NCBI GenBank assembly: GCA_008123405.1
Contig: VSSA01000001.1
Span: forward strand, 124,001 to 188,000
Reading direction: 5' to 3'
Source of the DNA: Nocardioides sp. BGMRC 2183
Lineage (GTDB): Bacteria; Actinomycetota; Actinomycetes; Propionibacteriales; Nocardioidaceae
Length of the DNA stretch: 64,000 nucleotides
The notes beneath the pieces are model-generated. The model made no database searches. It saw only the letters and a list, made by a program, of their open reading frames with translations, and was not told the origin of the DNA. Position numbers and translations under genes: made by a program. Shown piece after piece: positions 7,844 to 15,132 of the stretch. Within the stretch, counting starts at the first letter, position 1. Each line of letters starts with the position of its first letter.

Positions 7844-8718
7844 CAGATCGTGATGCCGGTGAGCTTGACGACCGCGTCGTCGTTGAGCGGTGCGGCGTCG
7901 TAGCGGGCGACCACGCGCAGGGCCTGCTGGTCGTAGTCGCCGAAGGTCTGGTCGAGCAGCTTGACCGTGGGCGCCAGGTCGCGGGCTACCGCGATCTGGG
8001 AGAAGTCGGCCAGCACGATGTTCCCGGTGTCCGGGGTGCCGGTGGTGTCTGGGATGCGGTTGGTGACGATCACGGGCTTGCCGAAGATCACGTATCCGCC
8101 GGCCTTGGTGGGGTCGGGCTGGAGTACGTAGGCGTTGGAGCCGGTTCCCTGCTTGATCTTGCGCAGCGCGGTCAGTTCACGCGAGGTCATCGCCCACTTG
8201 AGTCGGGACGGGTCGACGTTGGCGGACAATGCGAGCGCCTCGGCGTCGAGGAGCTTGTCCAGGGTCAGTGCACCGACCCCGGTGATCGACTGTCCGGCGT
8301 AGTTCAGGATGCCCTTCGGGACGGTGGCGCTGGACCCGTTCGAGGCGCCCCAGAATTGTGTGTCGATGGTGTCGGCTACGTCCTTGACGAGCCGGTCCTT
8401 GATCGCCTGGTCGAGCGCGACGACGGACTGACGGGCCAGCTCGTTGCTGAACTTGGTCAGGGTCTTGACCGACTTCATGGTCGAGGGCAGCAGCTCGACC
8501 TCGTCGAAGGTGACGTCGTCGTCGGTGATCTGCTCGTTCTCGCCGAGCCAGCTCGGGGAGGTCGGTCCGCCGAGCTTGGGCAGTCGGATTGGGCCGGCGG
8601 TGTCGAAGATGCGGACACCCGCAGAGAGGAAGGTAGAGACCGCTTCGAGCGGCTGAACGAGGATGCGCTGAACCTGCTCGGCAGTCAGTTCGGGCGCGGT
8701 GGTGGTGTCGGTGGCCAT
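7843..8718 (-). CDS. Major capsid protein (HK97 fold)
   Basis: Protein of 291 aa of the phage major capsid family. The short N-terminus leads into a region typical of an N-arm and E-loop (SWLGENEQITDDDVTFDEVELLPSTM), then the P-domain helix (TKFSNELARQSVVALDQAIKDRLVKDVADTIDTQFW). The late segment GDYDQQALRVVARYDAAPLNDDAVVKLTG is characteristic of actinophage capsids. It lies after the scaffold, as in siphophages, with an unrelated 140-aa gene in between. No protease gene is seen, so maturation may not involve cleavage. Confidence 0.9.
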   Translation of the reverse strand: MATDTTTAPELTAEQVQRILVQPLEAVSTFLSAGVRIFDTAGPIRLPKLGGPTSPSWLGENEQITDDDVTFDEVELLPSTMKSVKTLTKFSNELARQSVVALDQAIKDRLVKDVADTIDTQFWGASNGSSATVPKGILNYAGQSITGVGALTLDKLLDAEALALSANVDPSRLKWAMTSRELTALRKIKQGTGSNAYVLQPDPTKAGGYVIFGKPVIVTNRIPDTTGTPDTGNIVLADFSQIAVARDLAPTVKLLDQTFGDYDQQALRVVARYDAAPLNDDAVVKLTGITI

Positions 8719-8779
8719 TGTTGTCTCCTAGGGACGTGAGAGGGCTTGTATGCCGCTTCTCCGTCAGGGAGACGAGCGA

Positions 8780-8806
8780 GAGGGCCGGCCACCAGGGCCG
8801 ACCCTC
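8780..8806 (-). terminator. Hairpin between orphan gene and capsid gene
   Basis: Arms GAGGGCCGGCC and GGCCGACCCTC (one wobble pair) around a short loop, 22 bp past the stop of the 140-aa gene and about 60 bp before the capsid start. It could be an attenuator or an mRNA-processing/stability structure. Confidence 0.45.
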
Positions 8807-8827
8807 CCAGGATACCAGTCGGGGGTA

Positions 8828-9250
8828 TCAACCCTGGGGTGGATGATCTCCCAACTCGACCACCTCAAGGTTGTCGAAGTGACGACGTAGGAACTGCATG
8901 CCAACGAGCTTCATGGACCTAACGACATCCTCGAAGTTGACCTCGTGAAGCAGGATCTCCTTGACCGGGATCGCACCACGCTCGGCCTCGAGTTCCTTCA
9001 GTCCCTGGTACTCATTCGCGCCTGACGTTCTCCGGTCGTGCGCGTAGACCCGGACGTCCCATGTCGGCTTTTCCCCATGACTGAAACCCGAGATCTCCAA
9101 GCCTAAGATCGTCCAGTCCTCGTCCTTCAGGCCAGCCATGTCGTAGAGGTCGGCACTCCCGGCAATGAAGCTGTCTTCGGCCGTGGTCGTTCCATGCCAG
9201 TCGGGATAGGTCGTGTCAGCGGGCTCGACGCGCTTCGGATCGATCTTCAC
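8828..9250 (-). CDS. Orphan protein inserted between scaffold and capsid genes
   Basis: Protein of 140 aa, not recognised. The start is the GTG at 9250 (VKIDPKRVEPAD), preceded by AAGGGG. It is acidic, with a central WTILGLEISGFSHGEKPTWDVRVYAHDRR and a late VRSMKLVGMQFLRRHFDNLEVVELGDHP. The composition is less GC-rich than the head genes on both sides, and it has its own ribosome site and trailing hairpin, unlike the coupled morphogenesis genes. That suggests a later-acquired moron. It does not resemble a capsid decoration protein I know. Confidence 0.7.
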   Translation of the reverse strand: MKIDPKRVEPADTTYPDWHGTTTAEDSFIAGSADLYDMAGLKDEDWTILGLEISGFSHGEKPTWDVRVYAHDRRTSGANEYQGLKELEAERGAIPVKEILLHEVNFEDVVRSMKLVGMQFLRRHFDNLEVVELGDHPPQG

Positions 9251-9263
9251 TCGGTTCCCCTTG

Positions 9264-9698
9264 TCAGGATGCGTTGCGCCGGAGCAGTCCGGCGAGGTCG
9301 GTGTCTGAGCCGTTGAGGGTGGCACCTTGTCCGACGTCTCCGCTGGGCTTTCGGGAAGCCAGGTGCGGTTTGGTGGCTAGGAGTGCGTCGATCGCGGCGT
9401 CGAGTGCGTCGGAGTCGGTCAGGTGGTCCTCGGCGAACGGGAGGTCGGTGGGGTCGGCCAGGCGGCCGGTGGCGGCGACCAGGGAGGCGTGCAGGCGTTC
9501 GGCGAGGTCGTCGCGGTCTGCGGCGCGCTGACGGTACTTGGCGGACTCGTCGCGGAGCTTGGTGACGTACTCGCGGGGGAAGGTTTCGGGCTCGGTCTCT
9601 TCGGCCGGCTCGTCGTGCTGGTCGGTCTGCTGGTCGGCGGGCGGGCCGGCGGGTAGGTGTGTCTGCTCGACCTCGGGCTCGGTGATCTGCTCGGTCAT
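9264..9698 (-). CDS. Phage scaffolding protein
   Basis: Protein of 144 aa with the usual scaffold layout: an acidic, Gln/Glu/Pro-rich disordered N-terminus, a central coiled coil (FPREYVTKLRDESAKYRQRAADRDDLAERLHASLV) and a C-terminal region ending LAGLLRRNAS that would contact the capsid. Position upstream of the capsid gene supports the call. The phrase YVTKLRDESAKYRQRA recurs in actinophage scaffolds. Transcribed leftward, 10 bp after the MuF-like gene. Confidence 0.85.
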   Translation of the reverse strand: MTEQITEPEVEQTHLPAGPPADQQTDQHDEPAEETEPETFPREYVTKLRDESAKYRQRAADRDDLAERLHASLVAATGRLADPTDLPFAEDHLTDSDALDAAIDALLATKPHLASRKPSGDVGQGATLNGSDTDLAGLLRRNAS

Positions 9699-9708
9699 GA
9701 CGTTCCTT

Positions 9709-10287
9709 TCAGTGGTAGCGGACCGGCTTGGCGGGTTCGCTGAGGGTGACGATGCGCTGGGTGCAGTCGCATCCGGTGTGGCGTGGCATCGGGTGATCGG
9801 AGGGCCAGACTCGGCCGTCGCGATACCACCAGTGACAGAGCTGGCAGGTCGGGGCGGGCTCGAGGACGCGGACCCATCCGGTGACGCGTTCCTCGGTGCG
9901 GATCGCTCCGGCGAGCGCGTCAGCGGCGGCCTTCTTGATCTCGGCTTCGGCGAGCCGGGTCAGCCGTTTGGCGGCCTTCTCGGCGTTCTGGTCGCGGTCG
10001 AGGTCGGTGCGGATGGTCTCGGCGGCACGTTGGAGCCGGTCGACCTCGCTTTCGGGCAGCACGGTGCCGGGGAAGGCGTGCGCGGTGCCGGTGGCGGCTT
10101 GCATCTGTGCCACGAACGCGGCATCGCCGAGCGCGAGGCCTGCGGTCTTGCCGGCGGCAAGGAACGAGGCGACCAGTGCGGCGAACGCGTCCGCGGTCAG
10201 CGTCCCGGCTTGGTAGGCGGCCAGCGCGGCGAGGACCTGGTCGACGACGTCCCGACCGGTCTGCTCGGTGGCTTCCTGGACGGTCAC
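9709..10287 (-). CDS. MuF-like minor head protein
   Basis: Protein of 192 aa encoded directly after the portal, where SPP1 gp7/Mu F-type head-morphogenesis proteins occur. A helical N-terminal half is followed by a cysteine/histidine-rich tail (CQLCHWWYRDGRVWPSDHPMPRHTGCDC) that could bind zinc, as at the end of many MuF domains. The GTG start at 10287 overlaps the portal stop by four bases (GTGA), so a much longer open frame reaching 11346 is discounted. In phages such proteins enter the prohead with the portal and may be injected with DNA. Confidence 0.78.
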   Translation of the reverse strand: MTVQEATEQTGRDVVDQVLAALAAYQAGTLTADAFAALVASFLAAGKTAGLALGDAAFVAQMQAATGTAHAFPGTVLPESEVDRLQRAAETIRTDLDRDQNAEKAAKRLTRLAEAEIKKAAADALAGAIRTEERVTGWVRVLEPAPTCQLCHWWYRDGRVWPSDHPMPRHTGCDCTQRIVTLSEPAKPVRYH

Positions 10288-11588
10288 GACGCCTCCCGCG
10301 GCAGCAGCGCGGCCAGGTCGACCCCGGCACCGTCCAGAGCCTCGGCGCGGCGAGCGGTGCGGATCTCGGCGACCTCGTCCGAGGAGTACCCCAGCCGAGC
10401 GAGTGCGACCGATGCGGGCAGCAGTCCGGCGCCGTAGAGCTTGACGATCGCGTCGGCCTCCTGAGCGACCGAGCGGGTCGCAGCATCGGCCCAGCGGGCC
10501 CGGAGTTCGACCTGGGCGGGGTCGGTGCCGGTGCGGACCGCGGTCATCAGCCTGGCGACGTCCTCCCACGACCTGCCGAACGTGGCCTGGCGGGCTTCGG
10601 CGCGTGCGGTCAGGGAGGCCTCGGAGGCGCGCAGCGCGTCGGCGGATGCGGGGTTGTCGGTGAACACTCCGACGTAGTGCGCGGGCAGCGCGGAGACGGC
10701 CATGATCTGTCCGAGCAGCACCCGGACCGAGGCCTCGTAGCCGGCGAGGTCGGCAGCGTTGAGCTGTCCGAACTTGGCGTCGGGGTTCTCCGAGATCATC
10801 GCCCGGTTGCCCTCGGGGATCGGGTTGACGGCCTCGCCCTCGTCCTCCTCGAGCTCGATGCCGGTCGCCCACCGTCGCGGCCGGCCGACGTACTCGCTGG
10901 TGACCATCATGTCGGCCAGCGACTTGTTCAACGCGTCCACGAGCGGGATCAGGTCCTCGATCTCGCTGACCCCGTCGTCGAGCAGTCGGTCGCCGTTGCG
11001 GAACCTGACCACGGGCACCACGCCGAGCGGGTTGGCGATGGTCTCCACGGTCTGGAAGCCGGTGATCGTGGCGCCGGGTGCGTTCGAGCGGAGCCGGGTG
11101 ATCTGGTCGGCCTCGTAGAGAACGGCCTCGGTGGTCCTCGGGGTCTCCCACCGCTTGAGCGCTGCCACGACCTGCCGGGTTCCGGGATCGGTGAGAACCG
11201 AGACCTGGCGGGCGGACTCGACGCTGACCCGCGGGGTTCCGTCGGGGCGTGCCCACACGATCGCGAACGAGGTGCCCAGCGTGAGGGCTTCGCGGTGGGC
11301 GATGCCGGCGGTCTGGTCGAGGTCGTTGGCGATCCAGTCCGACCACAACGTGTCTGCGGCGTCGGTGGTGCCGGTGAAGCCGGTGACGCGCAGGCGCTCG
11401 GCCAGGGCGGTCACGGCTAGGCGCGGGATGTTCGAGGTCATCCGGCCGAAGCGGTTGCCCAGCGCGGTCTTGGCTTCGGGGGCGAGGAAGGCCAGCGGTT
11501 GGCGTCCCTCGTAGTAGCGGTCCAGTTCGGTGATGCGGGCGGTGGACTCGTCGAGTCGGGTCGCCAGGGTGGTCAGTAGGTCGTTCAC
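10284..11588 (-). CDS. Phage portal protein
   Basis: Protein of 434 aa of the SPP1 gp6-like portal class. It shows the N-terminal segment LDRYYEGRQPLAFLAPE and the long helical/wing region expected of the dodecameric channel through which DNA is packaged. The GTG at 11588 overlaps the terminase stop by four bases (GTGA), which is why it is preferred over an upstream in-frame ATG at 11663. Gene order terminase-portal-MuF-scaffold-capsid is canonical. Confidence 0.9.
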   Translation of the reverse strand: MNDLLTTLATRLDESTARITELDRYYEGRQPLAFLAPEAKTALGNRFGRMTSNIPRLAVTALAERLRVTGFTGTTDAADTLWSDWIANDLDQTAGIAHREALTLGTSFAIVWARPDGTPRVSVESARQVSVLTDPGTRQVVAALKRWETPRTTEAVLYEADQITRLRSNAPGATITGFQTVETIANPLGVVPVVRFRNGDRLLDDGVSEIEDLIPLVDALNKSLADMMVTSEYVGRPRRWATGIELEEDEGEAVNPIPEGNRAMISENPDAKFGQLNAADLAGYEASVRVLLGQIMAVSALPAHYVGVFTDNPASADALRASEASLTARAEARQATFGRSWEDVARLMTAVRTGTDPAQVELRARWADAATRSVAQEADAIVKLYGAGLLPASVALARLGYSSDEVAEIRTARRAEALDGAGVDLAALLPREAS

Positions 11589-13051
11589 TTGAAGCTCCTC
11601 GTCTTGCGTCGGGTGCGTCGGGTGGCGCGCCAGGTGGCGCGGGAGTGGGCCATGACCAGGCACGCGGCCAGGTCGATCTTTCGGGCGTGGCGCGATCGGG
11701 AGGCCTTGGCCAGTCGCATCCCGCGGGCGTCTTCGGAGATCACCGCGGCCGCGACGTGCGCGGCGAGGCGCGGATCACCGGAGTGGCTCATCCGGCCGTT
11801 GACGGCAGCGGAGTAGAGATCGGTGGTCGCCGCGGTCAGCCGGCTCGGGGAGTGCGGGAACTCGACCACGGGAAGCCGCTCGGCCTCCAACGCCTGCAAG
11901 GTTCGGGTCCACCGGAACGGGTCGGCCACGATCTCGACCACCGACCAGCGCCGGCACGCGTCGCGGATGGTCTGCTCGACCTCGGCGACCGGCACCCGGT
12001 ATCCCTCGGTGCCGTCGTTCTCCCACACGGCCAGGACGTCGAAATGCGGCTCCGGCGCGACGGTCCCGAGCAGCAGCGCGGTGGTGTCATCGGAGAACGA
12101 CCCGTCGAGCGCGACCACCACCTCGGTCCCGTCGGGGATCGTCGTCTCGATGTTGAGCCCATCCCAGCAGCCGGCCGGCAGGAACATGCCGTCGGTATCG
12201 CTGGCGAACTGGCACAACCGGGCACGTCGGAACGTCGCCTCGCGGGTCTTCGGCGGCAGCAGAGCCTGGAGCGCGTCGCGGTGCAGGAAGTCATCCAGCG
12301 CCGGATTCGCGAGCTCCCAGCAGTGGGTGCAGTCGACCGGATGGTCACCGAAGGCGGCCGCGGAGTGCTCGCGCCACACGAACGAGGTGTCCTCGGGGTG
12401 GGTGCCGGCGTATTCACGCAGATCGGTCAGCACGCTGTCGGGATTCGGGCCGGGTGTGCCGATCCCGATCAGGGTGGACTGTGCGCGCTTGCCCTGGGCC
12501 AGCGTCAGAACCTCGTAGGTGTCGCGGGACACCACGCCGATCTCGTCGAGTAGTCCGAGGGTGTAGTCCAGTCCCTCGAGCCGCTTCGGCTCGGCCGGCA
12601 GGCACACGAACGAGGCGCCACGCTCGGGCACCACGAGCCGGTCCTTGTAGGTCTGCACACGCGCGGCCAGCTCGGGGTGCAGCTCGACCATGCGCGTGGC
12701 GGTCTTGAAGATGATCCCGGCCTGGCGCTCGTCGACCGCGGCCACGACCACCGATGCGCCTTCCTCGCCGAGCATCAGGTCATACAGACCCAGCGCGGCC
12801 ACCAGCGTCGACTTGCCTTGGCCGCGGGGCATCATCCATCCCGCGGTCCGCGGCCGCGGGGAGGCATCGAAGACCGATGCGACCAGCTCGAGCTGCCACG
12901 GACGCAACCGCATCGGCTCCCGCGCGCCCGTTCCCTTGGGCGTCACGATGAACTCATCGCAGAACGCGGCGAACCGTTCAGACGGCAGCAGAGACAGCGG
13001 ATGGAACGGCAGCGGATCAGCCGAAACCGCCGCCTTCGGCCCGGCCTTCAT
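11585..13051 (-). CDS. terL: Phage terminase large subunit
   Basis: DNA-packaging motor of 488 aa. The N-terminal ATPase has Walker A MPRGQGKST (74-82) and Walker B with the catalytic pair GLLDE (about 166-170). The C-terminal RNase H-like nuclease begins VVVALDGSFSDDTTALLLG (about residue 300). Length is normal and no lesion is seen, so the motor appears intact. No small terminase is identifiable beside it; the upstream gene is an HNH nuclease, a pairing known from HK97-like packaging modules. Confidence 0.95.
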   Translation of the reverse strand: MKAGPKAAVSADPLPFHPLSLLPSERFAAFCDEFIVTPKGTGAREPMRLRPWQLELVASVFDASPRPRTAGWMMPRGQGKSTLVAALGLYDLMLGEEGASVVVAAVDERQAGIIFKTATRMVELHPELAARVQTYKDRLVVPERGASFVCLPAEPKRLEGLDYTLGLLDEIGVVSRDTYEVLTLAQGKRAQSTLIGIGTPGPNPDSVLTDLREYAGTHPEDTSFVWREHSAAAFGDHPVDCTHCWELANPALDDFLHRDALQALLPPKTREATFRRARLCQFASDTDGMFLPAGCWDGLNIETTIPDGTEVVVALDGSFSDDTTALLLGTVAPEPHFDVLAVWENDGTEGYRVPVAEVEQTIRDACRRWSVVEIVADPFRWTRTLQALEAERLPVVEFPHSPSRLTAATTDLYSAAVNGRMSHSGDPRLAAHVAAAVISEDARGMRLAKASRSRHARKIDLAACLVMAHSRATWRATRRTRRKTRSFK

Positions 13052-13656
13052 GGGAGGCTCCGGCCATGTTCACGCTGAAGCTTGCTGACGACCCCCAACT
13101 GAACCACCAGATCAAGGGGAACTACACAGTCACTGATGGTGGCGTTCTGAAGGTTTGGGAGGAGGGCTTGGCGCCCCGTGTCTATGCGCCCGGGGCGTGG
13201 GTCTCCATCGAGGACTTCCGCCGCGACGAGATCCCCACCATCGACGAGGTCTTCACGGGCTGAGGTGAGTGACGGGCTCTGCGGCTTTCCCCGCAGTCCC
13301 GAAGCCGCTCCGAGGGGGTCCTCGGGGTGGTCTGTGCGGCCCGCTCCCGGCCTGCTGGAGCCTCGGCGGGAGTTGCACGGTCCGCACACCACGGCGACGT
13401 CCTGGAGCCGGATCGTCCTGCCCTGCTCCTTGCGCTCCCACGCGCTCGGCAGGTGGTCGGTGGTCAGGTCCTCGGTGGTCCCGCAGTCCAGGCACCAGGG
13501 CTGAGCGGCACGGGCGCGGCGACTGAGCTTGTCCCACGCGGTGTCATAGCCGCGAGCCCGCGCAGACCCGCGCCTCTGGTTGGCCTCGGCGCGTGCGTGG
13601 TCGGGGCAGCGGCTGGAGACGGAAGGCTCGCCGCACTCCAGGCATGGCTTCGTCAT
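13048..13656 (-). CDS. HNH endonuclease (packaging module)
   Basis: Protein of 202 aa whose first 120 residues are a classic phage HNH nuclease: zinc pair CLECGEP, helix WDKLSRRARAAQPWCLDCG, catalytic TTDHLPSAW and CGPCNSRRG. HNH proteins next to TerL assist cos-type cleavage in HK97-like phages. The start at 13656 follows CAGGAG and overlaps the previous gene by ATGA. About 80 C-terminal residues after the HNH core lack family character and lie opposite a plausible rightward gene, so the true functional end may be near 13270; no stop is seen there. Confidence 0.85.
   Translation of the reverse strand: MTKPCLECGEPSVSSRCPDHARAEANQRRGSARARGYDTAWDKLSRRARAAQPWCLDCGTTEDLTTDHLPSAWERKEQGRTIRLQDVAVVCGPCNSRRGSSRPGAGRTDHPEDPLGAASGLRGKPQSPSLTSAREDLVDGGDLVAAEVLDGDPRPGRIDTGRQALLPNLQNATISDCVVPLDLVVQLGVVSKLQREHGRSLP
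13066..13263 (+). CDS. Small rightward protein opposite the HNH gene end
   Basis: Protein of 65 aa, not recognised. It starts at an ATG 6-7 bases after a good ribosome site (GGGAGG), 15 bp from the divergent terminase start. The sequence (NYTVTDGGVLKVWEEGLAPRVYAPGAWVSIEDF) reads like a folded beta-rich protein. It is the only rightward gene inside the leftward operon and is wholly antisense to the 3' third of the HNH frame. Either it is an autonomous cargo gene or the HNH frame continues through it by chance. Confidence 0.6.
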   Translation: MFTLKLADDPQLNHQIKGNYTVTDGGVLKVWEEGLAPRVYAPGAWVSIEDFRRDEIPTIDEVFTG

Positions 13657-13862
13657 TGCTGCTCCTGAGTGACCCGAGGTTCGAGCAGGTCGGCGACGGC
13701 GTCGACGTGCGCGCAGCTGTCCCCGGTCTCGCCGAACTGCCAGTCCTCGCAGTCGCAGGTCCAACCGCGGAGGTTCCATTTCACTCGGAGGTTGTCGACG
13801 ATCGCGACGACGCTGGGCTGACGGGAACGGACTCCCGCTACACGGAGGAACTTGATGTTCAT
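13653..13862 (-). CDS. Stand-alone SWIM zinc-finger mini-protein
   Basis: Protein of 69 aa. The motif CDCEDWQFGETGDSCAHVDAVADLL fits the SWIM finger (CxC...CxH), normally a DNA- or protein-binding module within larger proteins. Here it is nearly the whole protein, after a short basic beta-rich stretch (VVAIVDNLRVKWNLRGW). It overlaps both neighbours by ATGA, so it is translated with the HNH and the upstream 184-aa gene. Role in the element is unknown; regulation of replication or packaging is possible. Confidence 0.78.
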   Translation of the reverse strand: MNIKFLRVAGVRSRQPSVVAIVDNLRVKWNLRGWTCDCEDWQFGETGDSCAHVDAVADLLEPRVTQEQQ

Positions 13863-14413
13863 GAGGCTTTCCTGTCGGCCGGCGGGCGGTCGTCGGTACG
13901 GGTGGAGATCAGAGTCATAGAGGGGTTGGCATCGCCGCAGGTCAGCGCGTCGCCGCGGGACTTCTCGAGTCCCGGTCCGGGACTTCTAAGGTCCCGATTC
14001 GCAGGTTGACCGGGACTTCCAAGGTCCCGGTTGCGTTGCCGTCGAGGGGCGTACACGTGGTGGTGACTGCACGTCTTGCCGCCCGTGCCGCCGGCCTTCT
14101 CCCACCAGGTCGGAGCGAGCAAGCAGTGACGAGATGAGTCGTCTCCGACGAGCTTGTTCTCCCGAGCCCGCTCGATCGCCTTGTTCACCTGACGAGTCGA
14201 TGGGATGTGCAGCTCGCCCGTCTTCGGGTCCGAGGTCTGGAGGACCATCGCGAGTCCACCCGGCGCGAACTCGGCGTGACCGATCAGGTTCGACCAGCCG
14301 ATCGCCGCGAACATCACCCGCAGGTAGACAGGGCCGACCTCGGGGTCGCGTGCGAGTTGGCGGGCGCCGTGCTGGTCGACCCCGATCCACTCGTCGAAGG
14401 AGATCCCAGTCAC
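13859..14413 (-). CDS. Winged-helix-like accessory/replication protein carrying phased DNA repeats
   Basis: Protein of 184 aa. The first 110 residues (ending LAPTWWEKAGG) look like a helix-turn-helix replication or regulatory protein: PSTRQVNKAIERARENKLVGDDSSRHCLLAPTWW has the form of a winged helix. The C-terminal 70 residues are proline/arginine-rich and low complexity, with RDLGSPG and RDLRSPG repeats produced by palindromic DNA rather than by an obvious protein need. GTG start at 14413 overlaps the previous stop (GTGA). A replication initiator with its origin in its own gene is an attractive but unproven reading. Confidence 0.65.
   Translation of the reverse strand: MTGISFDEWIGVDQHGARQLARDPEVGPVYLRVMFAAIGWSNLIGHAEFAPGGLAMVLQTSDPKTGELHIPSTRQVNKAIERARENKLVGDDSSRHCLLAPTWWEKAGGTGGKTCSHHHVYAPRRQRNRDLGSPGQPANRDLRSPGPGLEKSRGDALTCGDANPSMTLISTRTDDRPPADRKAS
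13957..14028. repeat. Three 17-bp near-palindromic iterons in helical phase
   Basis: GGGACTTCTCGAGTCCC (13957-13973), GGGACTTCTAAGGTCCC (13979-13995) and GGGACTTCCAAGGTCCC (14012-14028). Start-to-start distances are 22 and 33 bp, both multiples of 11. Copies 2 and 3 share a reading frame but copy 1 does not, so conservation is at DNA level. Candidate origin or operator. Confidence 0.8.
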
Positions 14414-14697
14414 GCGGCCTCCCAGAAGTCGAAGTCGTCGAGCTCGGTGATCACCGCGTCGTCGTAGTAGCCGCGTTCGAGCGCGTCGGCTCGCAGGTCG
14501 CACGCCACTGCCATCGCGGTCAGCCGGCGCCACTGCTCCCGTCGAGACTCGACCGTGGTGTCACGTCCCGGCCGGTCGGTCGGCCGTGGTCGTGCCCAGC
14601 GGTAGGCCTCGGCTCGTCGGCGCCACTGCTTGGCGGATGCCGCGGTGAAGGCCTCGGTCATCAGGTCGCGCCAGACCCGTTCGGGGTCAACTCGCAC
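14410..14697 (-). CDS. Small helical protein of unknown function
   Basis: Protein of 95 aa, not recognised. It is Arg/Ala-rich and helical (VWRDLMTEAFTAASAKQWRRRAEAYRWARP, then REQWRRLTAMAVACDLRADALERG) with an acidic end (ITELDDFDFWEAA). Its start overlaps the end of the upstream 75-aa gene and its stop overlaps the downstream start (GTGA), so it belongs to the excisionase-led operon. Arg-rich helices followed by an acidic tail suggest a nucleic-acid-associated protein, but nothing specific can be claimed. Confidence 0.6.
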   Translation of the reverse strand: MRVDPERVWRDLMTEAFTAASAKQWRRRAEAYRWARPRPTDRPGRDTTVESRREQWRRLTAMAVACDLRADALERGYYDDAVITELDDFDFWEAA

Positions 14698-14914
14698 GGT
14701 CGACCTCCGACTCGATCACGACCTCGAAGCCGCGGGACTCGGCCAGCGCGATCACGTCGGCCGACGTCTTCGGCTGCACGACCCAACCCCGCGGACGAGA
14801 CGACCACATCGGCGGCCGGCCACGAACCTCCGTGACCAGCTCGCGGCTGCCGTATCCCGAGACCACGTCGCAGCTCGGGCTGACCTTGGTGACGGTCAGC
14901 CGGCGTGTGCTCAC
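14687..14914 (-). CDS. Small protein of unknown function downstream of xis
   Basis: Protein of 75 aa, not recognised. It is beta-rich and basic in its first half (RRLTVTKVSPSCDVVSGYGSRELVTEVRGRPPMW), with a final [20 protein letters not shown] segment resembling a small alpha/beta fold. Its ATG overlaps the excisionase stop by four bases (ATGA), so it is translated with it. Small co-expressed proteins here in satellites often control early genes; that is inference from position only. Confidence 0.6.
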   Translation of the reverse strand: MSTRRLTVTKVSPSCDVVSGYGSRELVTEVRGRPPMWSSRPRGWVVQPKTSADVIALAESRGFEVVIESEVDRAS

Positions 14915-15132
14915 GCGTCCCGCTCAGTTGCAGGGATGGCCTGGAGCAACGCCTCCAGGTCCGCCGAGTTGATGCGGATCAGCCGCGAGCCACGAATGCG
15001 GCTAGCCGGGAGGACTCCGCGGGATACGTAGTTCCTCACGGCCCTCTCGGTAACACCGAGGAAATCGGCCGACTCCTGGAGTGACACCCATCGTGGGGTT
15101 GCAGTTGCGCCGTGGGCAGGGGTTACAGTCAT
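14911..15132 (-). CDS. Excisionase/AlpA-like helix-turn-helix protein
   Basis: Protein of 73 aa with a MerR-like winged helix of the excisionase class: WVSLQESADFLGVTERAVRNYVSRGVLPASRIRGSRLIRINSADLEALL. Such proteins direct excision and, in satellites, act as AlpA-like activators. It is the first gene of the leftward operon running to 7508 and lies 351 bp from the integrase stop across an operator-rich gap. No phage-type CI or Stl repressor is found in the element, so this may be its main transcriptional regulator. Confidence 0.88.
   Translation of the reverse strand: MTVTPAHGATATPRWVSLQESADFLGVTERAVRNYVSRGVLPASRIRGSRLIRINSADLEALLQAIPATERDA

Noticed and set aside
13957-14028. A short CRISPR array
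   Set aside because: Only three units, near-palindromic, spacings of 5 and 16 bp, inside a coding gene, and no cas genes nearby.
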